A stretch of DNA of 64,000 nucleotides from Diadema setosum (GCF_964275005.1 NC_092692.1:11704764-11768763), one strand, 5' to 3'. Shown: positions 11,231 to 22,880, counted from the stretch's first letter. Made by a program: numbers and translations. The notes: generated by a model not told the origin, from the letters alone.

Positions 11231-12051
11231 TTATACCCCCGCCAAACGAAGTTTGAAGGGGGTATATAGGAATCAGCGGGCGGTCGGGCGGGCGGTCGGT
11301 CCGTTGCAAATCTTGCGTCGCGAACTACTTCCTCAGTTTTCAACCGATTCCCATAAAACTTGGCACAGATGTGTGCCCTGGGTTGTAGATGTGCAAGACG
11401 TATTTTTTGACAGTACCCAAAAGTACGTTGCCATGGTAACGGCATATTATGGGCAAAAATGGGTACAAATCTTGCGTCGCGAACTCCTCCCACAGTTTTT
11501 GATCAATTTTTATGAAATTAGGTACAGATGTTCATCTGAATATGTTAATGTGCAAGACACATATTTCCGCAGTGGCAAAAAGTGCGTTGCCATGGTAACG
11601 GCATGTTATTGGTAAAATATAGGGCAAAATGCTTCATGGCAAAACTGCTTCATCAGTGTTCTTCCAATTCTCATGGAATTCATATTGAATGTTTGTCTGA
11701 GGATATAGGTCAGCATGACACATTTCTTGACAGTGACAAAAAGTATGTTGCCATGGTAACAGCTCACATATTATGAGCCAAAATGATGGAAAATTTTGTG
11801 TTGCAAACTACTTCCTCAGTTTTTGCCCAATTTCCATGAAACTTGGTACAGATGTGTGCCTTTGGTTGTAGATGTGCAAGACGCATTTTTCGACAGTACC
11901 CAAAAGTACGTTGCCATGGTAACGGCATATTAATGGCAGAAGATCAAGGAAAGATCTTGCAGATTTAACTACTTCCTCAGTTTTTTGACCAAAGCTTATG
12001 AAATGTTGTTTGGCGGGGGTATAACCAGTCGCTGTAGCGACATTTCTAGTT
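11231..12051. mobile_element. Helentron-like non-autonomous element (HINE/pearl type)
   Basis: The left end carries a stem-loop ('ataccccc', then 'caaacgaagtttg', then 'gggggtat'). The right end carries 'ggcgggggtataac', a second hairpin 'gtcgctgtagcgac', and finishes 'atttctagtt'. The interior holds about 4.3 diverged tandem repeats of 159-163 bp starting near 11313, 11471, 11632, 11793 and 11955. Terminal hairpins plus a central satellite-like array and a CTAG-type end are the architecture of Helentron-associated elements such as DINE-1 and the mollusc pearl elements. A second element with the same end structure lies at 46085-46603. ORFs inside are artefacts. Confidence 0.7.
11427..11923. 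promoter_or_regulatory. Four perfect RFX X-box-like motifs
   Basis: The 14-mer gttgccatggtaac occurs at 11427, 11586, 11747 and 11910, once per central repeat of the Helentron-like element. It matches the palindromic RFX-family X-box consensus (GTNRCC, spacer, RGYAAC). The flanking repeat has diverged while the 14-mer is unchanged in all four. Whether RFX proteins bind here is not shown. Confidence 0.6.
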
Positions 12052-14329
12052 TTCTTGAAAAACACAAATAATTGACACACCCATAAATTTTCACCCCAAC
12101 ACAAATACACACAAATATTTTTGTATTACGTATCAAACACTCACGCTCATAGTTCCAATTTAATTCAGTTTTTAATTTTCGTACTCACAGACTACTTGCC
12201 CCTCTTGCTTTTCTTGTCAGCTAATCTCTTTAACACCTTCTTGTTGTGTTTCTCCTTCAACTTTGTTGCAGCTTCAAGCAGTTTTTTTCTTGGACTGGAT
12301 CTTTGAAGTTGGGGCACATGCAGAGGGTCTGGCAATCCCAACATGTTTTCTTCTTTTTTCCATTGCTTCCTTTTCCCTGTCCTTCTCCTGTTGATATTCC
12401 TTGTAAGCATGCTTCATATTTTTACACAGTCTTTGTTTAACAAGGTCATGCAGATGATCTTTCCTATTGAAGTAGCTGCAGGCTGTTTTCTTCTCACTCT
12501 TCAGGTGGTATTTTATTGTTTGTACAGAGGAGAATGTTGATACATACATCTGCCCCTTAGTCTTGTCAAGGACTGTTCCCATTACACTGAATGAACTTTC
12601 CACTTCTGGGCCATGGAAACATGATAGGAGAACTAGTGCCATCTTGCTTAGATTGGGATAGTCCCCTCCTTGTAGGAGGTTTGCCCAGAATGTATCTGCC
12701 CTTATTTCCTCCTTTGGAATAAGCTGAGCTTGATGTTGGATTTTGCTAACCTTGTTTTCATACTGTGTGATCTGGTCCTCATCAACAAACACATTGTTCA
12801 CTAGTTCTGGCAATCGCATAAGGTGTTGCAGTGTTATTGTGTGACCGATAGACATGGGGTCAATAGCAGAGATACACTTTAGCAGCCTATTGTTAACTGG
12901 CATTTTGGTTTGCAACTTTTTCCCACATTTTATGTATGCTTCCTTGAGCTGACCTATCAGTCTATTTGCTAGATCAGATGGTAATCCTTCTGTTATGCTG
13001 CTTACAAGATGAACATTCTTGTCAGGCAAGTGATTACTTGTATCATCCAAGTTCAGAGTAACTAGTGAAGCACTGGTAATATCCTTGAGAACTTCAGGTC
13101 TTATGAAGCATGAAAGGAAATCAAGTAACAATTCTTGTTGCTTGTCATTCAGTTTATGGATCAACGGTTGGCTTGTTTGGAAGAGCATAACATACTTTTT
13201 CAGCATTGGTAGGACTGATTCATAAATCTTCCATAAATCTTCATCATTATTCGGGTCTTCTCCCTGAAGAAGAATAGTTTCTGATATATCCTCTTCTTTC
13301 GGTTTTTTCCATCTGTGGTCATGTTTTTGACTACCATTTGTTTCTGTAGTTTTTTTATTCCATTTCTTGATGCACTGTCAATTTCATATTGCTGGTATAT
13401 CTCATCGACTACATTCTTGTATGTGTCTTTTTCTGAAGTTGGTAGAAAGGAATAGTAAAATAACGGTAAAGCATCCCACATACGAATAATGTCACAGGTT
13501 ACATCGTAGATAGATAACCATCTGTGGCTCACATACCTCTCTGGCTTGGTGTATTTGATATCTAATGCCTGGCATATCCACTGTAAGTTTTCACACAGAT
13601 CCGCTGACCATTTGAAGTCTGTAAACAAATCTGTTGCCATCTGTTCCAGATAGTTATCAAAATGCGCACAGAATTCCTTGGCTGAGTTGTGTGCATGGTG
13701 ACAGCTGTCTCCATCCACATCCAAGAGATGTGGGGCTTTGTTTTGCCGGATACGTGTTTCCAACCCACTTTTCGATCCCCTTATGACATTGCATGAATCC
13801 ATCAGAATTGAAAGGAGATTTCCCAAGGAATTTGGAATTTTTCAAACAGATCAACAATTTCATCATACAATGTTTCACCATTCACTTTGATAACCGAGAA
13901 TGATGCAAGGTGCCTCACAACTACACTGTATTACCTCTACCCTTACCCCTGGGATTGAAATAGCACACTAAAACCGAAACAACCCTTTTGTTCATTTGAC
14001 TGGTGGCTTCATCAATGTTTAGCGAGAAGTGTGTTGATTGAAGATCTTCAACCAATTCCTCCATAAATGTTTTAGCTACACCGTAATTTGTTTTGTAGGA
14101 AGCCGAGGTGCGATCCACAGATAATGCATCTAGTGCTGCTCTATCTTTTGACAATTGCTTGGACAATTCCACAATTCTCGGCACCATCGTGAAGGGAAGG
14201 GAGTTTTCAGCAGCAAATCCCAAAACTGTTGCTTCAGCTGTTGAAACTCTGTCTGAAACAGAAACTAATGGGTCAGGGATAGAACTTTTTGGTGCTGATT
14301 CTTCTGGTACTTTTGCCTTAAAAAAGGGA

Positions 14330-15045
14330 TGTATTCCATATGTGACCCTGCACCTCAAAACAAACAAAAAGTCGCCAGACATGAATTTTTAGTTAAGACT
14401 ATATTCTGAAAGAGCAGACTTTAAGCTTTAAAATGATGTATAACTCAAATCAAATGGACTCTCCTAACCTATCTAAATATTGGAAAGAAAGCACAAACTC
14501 AGGAAAAGTGCGAACTGAGAAAAGAGGCTCTGAAGTACAGTGTCTATTCAAGCGCTTAATCTTTACCAAACCGTGCTGGCTGTGCGATGAATGGGACAAA
14601 AAACAGGAAGTAAGCTACCAGGGTAACAACAATCAAGGGATTATCAGATTAAACTGAAATTAAGCATGCCTCATTAACACATTCTGTACATAATTAGTGC
14701 CAACTTTCAAAGCCGTAGCACTATCCTTTCAAAAGTTATTAGAGTTGAAAGTGAAGAGTGTGGACAAGGTTTTTCAGAAATGAAAAAGGGATTCTAAAGA
14801 CACACCTAATCACACTATTCTACCAAAAATGTTCGAGATAAACTGCTAAAAAAAACACTTTCCTGCCCGTTTTATGATACCAAATTTTAGCATAATGCAA
14901 ATGAAGACCCGCTCTTTCAGAAAATATGAAAAAGTCAAGTTCAGCTAGGTTGACCTATTTCACTTATTTTCAGTCCTCACGCAAAATCAGTGTGTGCGAC
15001 TTTATGTTCGTTTTGAGGTGCACTGTCACATATATGGTATTCTGG
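14330..15045. mobile_element. Long-TIR MITE-like element in the hAT intron
   Basis: Plus-strand 14330-14415 ('gtattccatatgtgac', 'cacctcaaaac', 'aaaaagtcg', 'tctgaaagagc') recurs inverted at 14910-15045. This gives imperfect terminal inverted repeats of about 80-100 bp around roughly 500 bp with no coding signal. The left repeat touches the start of the hAT-like coding body at about 14347. The superfamily cannot be told from the ends. Confidence 0.6.
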
Positions 15046-15389
15046 CTTGACAATGGAGGCTTTGCACCTGAAAGAGAAAAAGAAAGAAAGAAAATCAAAC
15101 TCAACTCCCTGGAAAAAAGAAAAGAAAACAAAACAAAAAACATACATGCAGTAATGAGCATTTGGAAATCTATGATCTCTGTAGACTACATGTATGTCAG
15201 TTGAGAATGCCCAGTTGTTTATGGGGATATAGCCTACCCTAAGCAGACCTGCCAACCTCTAGTCTAGGATTTAAAAACTGTATTTTGTAAACCTGAAAAT
15301 TGTATTAATTTTTCTTCCTTCAAGTTGTATTTTTACCAGAGACGTGGATTTAAGAAAAAAAAGTTTTCAAACAATGTTAATTTAAGGTA

Positions 15390-15424
15390 CACAGGCACAC
15401 ACACACACACACATCCACACACAC
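15390..15424. repeat. (CA)n microsatellite
   Basis: Alternating ca run with one interruption, inside the intron of the hAT-like relic. The preceding 15240-15360 is A/T-rich and holds no gene. Confidence 0.85.
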
Positions 15425-16120
15425 CCATGTGTGTCTTTACTAAATTAAGATTTGGGCAGCATAGCCCCCCTCTCGGCGCTGGCCAGCAAAATCACTGAGG
15501 ACATTCACATGACATGTAAAACATGTCATTTGAATGTACATCAGTTCAAGTCTTACTAGGCTGGCCTGTACTTGAAATTTGCAATTGATCCTAACGTAGC
15601 GTAAAAAGCCACAGCACAGAGTACACACAAAAAATTTTAAGTACAGGGGCAGGCCTAACTGTTACTAGTACATGAGTAAGTAGTATTGTGAGGCTTGTAA
15701 TATTGATTATTATAAGCCGACACAAACATATGTGTACATGCTGATTATTCTAAGTTTTGTTTTGCTTGATTTTAAGTTAAAATCTAAATTAATTCCGCTA
15801 AACTTACCTGGGAACAATGTGTTCGATTTTCTCAGCTTCAGAATATCTGTGTGTGAGCGATGTCCAACATGATCCACTAGTGCGACACGACCCCGTGCTG
15901 CATATTTTATTTCCTTGTCACACAATATACAGACACAAAAGCCAGGTTTCTTTATCACTCTGATACAATCCGACAATTTTTGTCCAGTTTCCTTGTGAAC
16001 AAAGTCGAGCCATTCCCACTTCCAGGAGTTTTTCACGAGAGAGTCTTTCTTATCAATTGATGCCTTATCGTCACGCAATCCCCGCTCCACATAATTTGTG
16101 TCCTTTGAAGTAGAAGCCAT

Positions 16121-17640
16121 GATTCAACTTTAGTTCCTCTTGTGAAGTTCACATCAGTAAAGAAACAATTCATAACTGTGTTGGAAACGCGCAAAAAAAA
16201 TAAGTTATATCCAAACGAACTCGGAGTTGAAGACACAGAGCTGAGCTGAGGTAACTTGAACAACGCCGCGCGATACATTCGAACAACAACCGTTTAGCTA
16301 GCCAGGGCTATCGCCCCCAGAACAGAGCTTCCCCGCGCCACTGGATTGCTAGCCCGCTGGGCCGCTATACACGCACTGCAGCCCCACCACGTTGCACTGC
16401 GCTGCAGCGTGACGTAAAACCAGATCATACCGGATCGGATAGTCTCTATTGCCAGACGTTTTTACACATCGCCAGACTTTTAACATATGAATAATAATCG
16501 CTCACGCAATGAGCAGCTCAAAAAGCATGGCACGAGACTAGACTGTGCTTTTCGTTTCCAAGAGAGTAAAAAACGCGGAAAGTGAAAAAAAATGTGTGAA
16601 AATGATTTTAAAAACGTGGAAAATCGTGAAAACGCGGAAATTTCACATGCCTGACTTTAGCATCTTCCAGAGCTGAATGTTATTGTTATTTACTTTCGAA
16701 CGTAAAAGCAAACATCCGGCATTTACTTTATCATGGTACGGAGTTGAATATTATCATTATTCAAGGCCTACGACAGAAAATGTGAAAAAGTTTATCCAGA
16801 GGAAAAAATAGAATGTGAAAACAGAAATAAAAATGCACTTATCCACTTTCAGTCCTCACCTAGAAAAGTAAAAGGTCCACAATAAAAGAGTGGTTATCCC
16901 TAAATAAACTATTCTAACCTAATCCTATAATGCCACTCAAATAAAAGACAGTCTGTGGGTCACAAAACCAGGACAGACAGAACACTAAATATATCTAAAA
17001 TACACCCCCTGGACGTGATAGAGAGGTGCAATTGAAGCTAACCCACACTAAAACTATAAAAAAAAGAAAAAAAAAGAATTTCTTTCCTGTCGCTTAAAAA
17101 CAAAAGACAAAAACAAAAACGGATGCCTCCCACCTGCTCCACCCTGTTATAAGATAACAAAGGAGGAACAGACAGAAGGAAAACAAGTAAAAAAAACTAG
17201 TGACTACAAAACACTATCAAACATAAAATAACCCTATTCATTTCTAACTACTCCTAGCCAACCAGTTCTCCTAGAATACTAGGGAACCGAAAAAAAAAAA
17301 AAAAAAATGTTAGTGGAAACTAAAAACTCATATGTGTTGTTTGAAGATTAAAAAAATCATACTACCCTATGCCGTCCAAAAAATACCTAACAATTAATCC
17401 CAGTATAAAAAGTCGACTAAGATATTCACCAGTTCAGGTAGGGAAATGATATCGGCCTTATAAGGCTTCAATCAATTAAAGCAAAAAATTCAGTTTTCCC
17501 ACTAGGCCTACTTTAACTTCAAACTGTTCACCTTCATCTGCCATGAAGGCAAGAAAGAAAAGTGTTGATAAACCTAAATTATGACAAAATTATGGCCTAA
17601 CTAAGATCCGAAACACGTATAAGGAAAATAAACTCAACTA
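16121..17640. other. No gene seen
   Basis: GC-rich to about 16430, just upstream of the hAT-like start, then A-rich DNA with poly-A runs (for example near 17290). No ORF or family motif that I can support. Confidence 0.6.
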
Positions 17641-17644
17641 TCCT

Positions 17645-18600
17645 TTACAAATACAAGGACAAACGGGTCAAAACCGATACACTCAATGCCTTATCGTGGT
17701 TGTTTCCCTGGATTGACAATGGAACTAACTGAAATGAATGCGATGGCTGCTTCAGTTCAAGCGACATTTCATACACCGTCTCCAGCTCTCCGGTGGCTGA
17801 TCTTTGTGAGCACACACGAGAGCAGGTAAATGGACGCAGTGTACGGGGGACCGTAACGCTTATATGATTGAGGATGCCCCCTTCTTGACTGGTCAGGAGG
17901 GCTGTGGTATTCTTCAAGGAAATTCCTTTCCAGACCCCCGAACAGGTGATTATCCCTGTTCCCTCACTTTTCGTTCCCAAGGCTTACGCTGTGGGAGGGG
18001 AGATAAGGGACGTGGATGCACCGTTGGCGTTGGTATGTCCAATGCAATGGGAGGCTTCCTGTTTCCCCCCCCCCCCCTTGCCCGGATGAGTGTCTCCCCA
18101 GTAGGGAGTGTCTACCCCTCTGCCTGGGGATCCTCTTCCATCAGTGTTTCCTTTTCCTCAACAGAAATGTCTGATAAGTCCCCCAACCCATCAGTTGTGA
18201 CATCCCTCTCATGAGGAGCTGGAACCTCCTCCTGAACTTTTACCTCAGTTTGCCCTCGACCTGGTTTGACACATGTTGGACAGCACCAGATGGGTCTTGG
18301 GCGGGGGACCTCCGAGATGCACGCATCCGAAAAGAGGGATGGAGCGCTAACACTCCAGGTAGATGTGGAGCAGATGATGCGTCCCACCAAGGTGTTGGTA
18401 CACGTGTAGGTCGAAGTACAGCTTCTCCGGAATGAACTGTCCCAGAGCCTCCACATTTCTCACTCCCTCCGGGGCTGGAAATCTGAGGATCAACTCCTCA
18501 CAAGCTACATGGTCTAGGAGGTACTCCTGCAGACACACGATCCACCCGGAGTCATCCACGGTGGTTGCCCTCTGGAACTGTATATATCCAGAGCATCCAG
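17645..18600 (-). pseudogene. Unrecognised ORF remnants with coding-like composition
   Basis: The minus-strand frame at 18559-18347 reads 'GWIVCLQEYLLDHV', 'ELILRFPAPEGVRNVEAL' and 'IPEKLYFDLHVYQHL', hydrophobic and well balanced, stopping at a TAG. Another frame from 18456 to 18112 ends in an acidic stretch ('DLSDISVEEKETLMEED'). GC content and codon texture exceed the surrounding DNA. I do not recognise a family. Possibly a retroelement ORF or a lost gene fragment; chance is not excluded. Confidence 0.3.
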
Positions 18601-18734
18601 AGCAAGAAAAAACAAATTTTATATTCTGTTATGTGGCCCTGAAACCAATGAAAACTGACTGCTATTAATGTCCGACAGTCAGAACAATATACAGTATTCA
18701 AATTCATGAAATTCTTCCGTCGAGAAGTTTTCAT

Positions 18735-19007
18735 TGCAACTGATTGACAAATTGCCCTACATCGACGTAAATAAGCACTGAATTGATCAGTGTTTTAGTA
18801 GTAGCCATGATAAAAAATACACTTGCTGTCGGGCGAAAGCTCGGTGGTCTAGTGGAGATGACGCCTGTCCGGTGATCAGGAGGTCGTAGGTTCGAATCCT
18901 GCTCGAGTATGTACGCCCATGATTTTTTATCATGGCTACTACTAAAACACTGATCAATTCAGTGCTTATTTACGTCGATGTAGGGCAATTTGTCAATCAG
19001 TTGCAAC
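18735..19007. mobile_element. Hairpin element carrying a tRNA-like core
   Basis: Left arm 18735-18818 and right arm 18922-19007 are inverted copies about 84 bp long with no mismatch that I can see. The loop holds a tRNA-like sequence (18838-18910). A 13-bp match 'aatatacagtatt' flanks the region at 18687-18699 and 19018-19030, as a target-site duplication would, and an A-rich run (19008-19019) follows the right arm. The combination of tRNA core, hairpin arms and A-tail fits neither a plain SINE nor a plain MITE. Confidence 0.7.
18838..18910 (+). tRNA. tRNA-like sequence, probably a pseudogene
   Basis: A box 'tggtctagtgg' and B box 'ggttcgaatcc' are intact. Acceptor strands pair 6 of 7 with two G-U pairs, and the T arm pairs in all five positions (one G-U). 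The anticodon arm CCTG/CAGG is clear, but the loop lacks the usual U33 and position 31-39 is T-T, so I do not assign an anticodon. The Asp-like wording 'gcctgtc' is suggestive only. It could still serve as a Pol III promoter. Confidence 0.5.
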
Positions 19008-19030
19008 AAAAAAAAAAAATATACAGTATT

Positions 19031-20764
19031 GTCGTAGGTTGTTGGTGGTCACTCAAATAATGAGCAGTGGACACACAGAAGTACGTTCCATGTTTTTTAT
19101 TTAGTGTAAACGAGGAACGGAAAAAAACCTGCAAGATACAATAAGGACAATCATGAATATACAATCAAATAATGACATTAATTCATCATATTTAACTTCT
19201 TTCTTATTACAATTAAATCAAATTAAATGCCGGAAGTTACAATGAATGACACTGTCATCAAAATGCCTATATCCTGTAATAAGCATTACACTGTTCAGTC
19301 GTATAGAGAATTCATGTAAATAAATAAAGCAAATTAAGTATACTTTTCAGGCAATATGCTACAAAATAAACATTACATATGTTAAAATAAATCTAATATC
19401 AGTTCATAAGTACAGAATAAACAAATCAAATTGTTACAAATGGGCATTATGTATCTCAAAATAAATCTATCAAATTATAATTACAAAATAAGTAAGATGG
19501 ATACCAGATTTAGAATTAAGTTGAAATTTAAGTACTGATGCTCAACATCCCTCGTAGTCGGCCTGTCTTACCACCCTTATCCCCTAATGTTTGCATCACA
19601 GTCAAACCTAAAGGATGGCAGACAATAGAGGTCATCATCGTTATTGCCTGAAGAACGATAAGCCTCAGTCAAAATCTCAATCAAAGTAATACATTTCATC
19701 CTTAAATAATATAATGAACATTACAAATGCAAGGGTCTTCAACTTAAACCACACTTAGTTCAAAACAGAACTACAGCTTACCCAGGCACAACACCAACTC
19801 GTCACGTGGACCGACAAATCACTGGAATCAATTCCAATGAAGGAATTACTGTTAAATAAGAGACAAATTCAAAATTACTTACTCTAATTTCATATTTTCA
19901 AATCAACAAAACCAAAATTAACATATCACGGTTTCCTCGACAAAAAGTACGACAACTGTTACATCAACTTCATGTGCATCATAAATTAAAGACTGCAAAA
20001 ATGTAAAAACTTAACATTTCAATTACTCCTCCGTACATATTTAGACTTACAATTAACAATTTCTGTATCATTTTGATTGAAGCTGTCTCATACTAAGACT
20101 TTAAAATCAACAGAGACAAATCACAATATCTTCAATTAATCTTTCATAATTTTGGCTTATCTCATACCATCAACCTTTCCGAGTCTAACATGTCGCTATG
20201 CATATATCACACACACAAATTTATGGTTACATTAATTAAACAACAATGAATTTTGTCATAAAATAAATCCATCGTAACACTTTCATTTAACTTCAGATTC
20301 ATCATCAATATTAGAGAACAAATTATAATATCTTAAATCAAAAATACATACCACAATTCTGAAGAATTAAAGTGTCGAAGCACCAAATGCTGACTACGAA
20401 CTCTACACTGCAGAACTGTCTGATATATTGTTACTCTGTAGACAAGCACGAGTTGGAATGGATCCCCAAGCCCCAGCCCGACCAATACAAGGGCATGTGC
20501 TCTGTACCACGCCACCAGCTAGGCCGCAACACTGACAAATCAATGCGCATTGCATCGCTAAGACTTTCAATCTTCGTCTTCTACAGTCTTCCCAAAATTA
20601 CTGTTTACGATATACGACTGAACTAATTTTCATACACCTCCGGCTCTTGATCTGTTGAAAAAACATAAAACCAGCTACGTCACTGTTACCAGACAGAACT
20701 ACTTCACGTACTGTAAAAATATTGCGGTGATGCGTCCCTATTCATAAGGACGCCACCGACGCTA
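19031..20764. other. AT-rich stretch, no gene seen
   Basis: Strongly A/T-rich, with scattered ORFs under 85 codons that show no motif. No inverted or tandem repeat that I can define. Confidence 0.6.
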
Positions 20765-21020
20765 TCACTGACAAAGCTCTCTTCTTACTCCTGCTTTCCT
20801 AGCCCCTCTTACAAAACCTTCCTTCAAAGAGGTGTCACGCAATGCGTGAAGAGCCTTCCTTTCCTCCTCAGTGGGTGCTACTTGCTCCATACGAGCATAG
20901 TATCTCATAAGATTCCTGCTGAAATCGGCTAAAGATTCACCCTCTCTCGGCACACAAGAGTGAAAGTTTGCACTCAAAGACTGAAGAGACTCAACAGGAC
21001 AAAACTGAGATTTCAGTACC
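20765..21020 (-). pseudogene. Gypsy-type gag fragment
   Basis: Minus reading 'LSANFHSCVPREGESLADFS', then 'RYYARMEQVAP' and 'SLKEGFVRGARKAGVRREL', has the shape of the retrotransposon gag core (a RxxESLxDF motif followed by a 'F..G....RREL' motif). The same gag type occurs at 32595-33010. It lies just beyond the LTR at 21160-21416 and is a different gag type from the one at 24230-24690. Confidence 0.6.
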
Positions 21021-21159
21021 TAAAAAAACCTGAAAAAATACAAGTAATCAAGTCAGCATCTGCCATAAACTCAAGGAATGCTCTAAATTGCTTCTAACAT
21101 CCTTGAAACCTACAGCAACTAGAGACAATCAAAACTCTTGCCCAGAAAGCAGTTCATAT

Positions 21160-21416
21160 TGTTGTGAAATAGCCGGTATTGCCGACTCACCTCTTGTCTT
21201 GGCTTGTCAGGTATCAGCCTGGTGGCGAGTTGGCGGTCAGTAGTCTAGCTGCAATTGGGGGTCGTCTCTCTTTCCTAGTGTCATCCGTCGGTCTGTCTGG
21301 TCAATCTGTCCGGGCGTCCCTTGACACCTCGGGGTCGTTCATCCGTGGATCGTCTGCTAATATACGGGCACGTACACGCGCCCGCGCGTGGGGATACATT
21401 ATTATATTTCACTACA
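21160..21416 (-). mobile_element. LTR of a Ty3/gypsy element
   Basis: The 257-bp segment has inverted ends: tgttgtgaaat on the left and atttcactaca on the right, giving TG..CA termini. On the minus strand a purine-rich run (ggccggggggtg) directly precedes TGTAGTGAAAT, as a polypurine tract precedes a 3' LTR. That places it as the 3' LTR of the minus-strand pol relic at 22499-24208. No target-site duplication is visible, so it is not a clean solo LTR. Confidence 0.6.
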
Positions 21417-22498
21417 CACCCCCCGGCCAACAAAGCTAAGACCCACTTTTTCCAGCTCTAAAATCCAGCTGCTGTTTTCTTTAAAAAATCCTCCAAGTTA
21501 TTTAATATAATCTCCAAAATTTTCCCATCAACTTTCCACTTACTGATCAATATGTGAAATAACGTACCCACGTGCGTCATTTCAGAGAGATCCTTCTATT
21601 CTTGATCTCCAATATCTTAACAATATCATTTACTCAAAAATCTTTCAATATAACTATGTTATCATCCGATTTCTTTATAAAGAAACCCATATAAACATAT
21701 ATCCACATGAGTTCCATAACACTCATTACAAATTTCAATTTCCCCATTGGTGTATTTAACCTATACCCCAACCTAACCTGCATTTACATGCAGTATAATT
21801 CTTAAATTCAAATTGCCGGGTTTATATAATATATATTCTAAGCGGCGTTCACCCAAAGCCAATGGCTTATCAACATTTAGGACAAAATCCAACTCTGTCA
21901 CTAATGACTTTCACTAATAACACATACTGTAACCAAATTTATAATTCAATGTCCCAACCGTAAAGGCTAACATTTTCCATGTCTGCCCTTAGTCATCTAG
22001 GGGGGCGTCCACAGGGCCGACCGTGAAGTGACCTTCCACTTTGGAGCGTATTCTCTGGACAGTCCGGCTCGGTACGTCGAGCAGACTTCTCAGCCTGAAA
22101 ACAGGCCTAGTCCCCTCAAATACATGAAAGGGCTTCCGGCTAAGCCCACACGAAGCCCACAACCCAGAGACCTTTGGGAGGTATGTTCTGAAAATTATAT
22201 ATGGTGTTAGCCTAAGCCTCCAACCGACCATGACGGGTACCCGTGTAAATATTACCATCCCACCTCCAGAGAAATATATAAATTACCTATTATTAAACAT
22301 TAGCTAAAAAAAAACAACACAGCGAATAATCATTATCTCTGAAAGATAACTTTTCCTTTTCTTAGCCTTATCATACAAAAGGGGGAACTTTCCCTTTTCC
22401 TTAGAACATTATCCTATTCAAATCTCACTCTACAGTTTTCACGGGTGATTTTCCCTTGTACCTTACATTATAGATCATTACAAACTAACGCTATACTA
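21417..22498 (-). other. Interior between pol relic and 3' LTR
   Basis: Apart from the polypurine tract next to the LTR, I see no gene. A 89-codon minus ORF (21989-22258) ends 'VEGHFTVGPVDAPLDD' and has coding-like GC, but I do not recognise it. No integrase motif (HHCC or D-D-E) is present. Confidence 0.4.
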
Positions 22499-22880
22499 TT
22501 AATACCCGTTCAGGCGCTGTGCATTGACGGTTGTCACCGCCATCAGCCGGGCCAGAGGGAGCCCCCGGATGTCTGCCACCAGCCTGCCCACGTCACCCAG
22601 GAAGCGTGGCATGTTGTAACGCATGCCGGGGTGAGGGGCGAGGTGGGGCGCATCGGTTTCCAACAGGAGACGGTCTAGGGGGATCTCCCTCACTGCCGTC
22701 CGCTGGGGATCTGCCAGGGACCGGACAAGCCCCGACACCCCAAAATAGCAGTGGGGAAATCGGGCTGTCCAGGCCCTGACCTGGAGACTATCTCCACTAA
22801 AAGAGTGGAGGTGAATCCGTTGATCCCCAGGGCAGCTTCGTTGGATAAGGTGCCGGCTGATGACATGGACGCCCGTTTGA
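22499..22880 (-). pseudogene. TatD-type metal-dependent DNase domain, truncated, fused to gypsy pol
   Basis: This is the C-terminal third of an open frame that begins in reverse transcriptase. It reads 'RIHLHSFSGD', 'FPHCYFGVSGLV', 'REIPLDRLLLETDAPHLAPH' and 'AVTTVNAQRLNGY', which match TatD-family order: the 'LHCF.G' metal-binding His, the 'F.G' strand, the 'LETD.P' metal-binding Asp and the C-terminal 'NA.RLF' helix. The N-terminal HxH and catalytic Glu part is missing, so it should not be an active nuclease alone. Closest relatives are likely TATDN2-like proteins, by inference. Confidence 0.8.

Larger units (their letters stand above)
12186..16120 (-). pseudogene. hAT-like transposase gene, frameshifted
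   Basis: The first exon (15808-16120) starts ATG and holds a BED-like zinc finger (C-x2-C with a downstream H-x4-H in 'DHVGHRSH'), ending at a GTAAGT donor. The main body follows at 14347-12186: 'GFAAENSLPF', 'STHFSLNIDEATS', 'DSCNVIRGSKSGLETRIR', 'PHLLDVDGDSCHHAHN', 'RYVSHRWLSIYD', and the C-terminal hAT dimerisation block 'LVLLSCFHGPEVESSFSVM'. Frames change near 13930, 13830, 13270 and 12290, and the phase of exon 1 does not match the body. Length and motif order are otherwise near complete, so the element decayed recently. No terminal repeats identified. A basic Lys-rich tail ends the reading frame. Confidence 0.75.

Noticed and set aside
11202..11776. Plus-strand ORFs in the Helentron-like element
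   Set aside because: They run through the tandem repeats with no family motif and no shared frame between repeats.
18838..18910. Functional tRNA-Asp gene
   Set aside because: The anticodon loop lacks U33 and the anticodon stem has a T-T pair; it sits in a repeat element, so I call it tRNA-like only.
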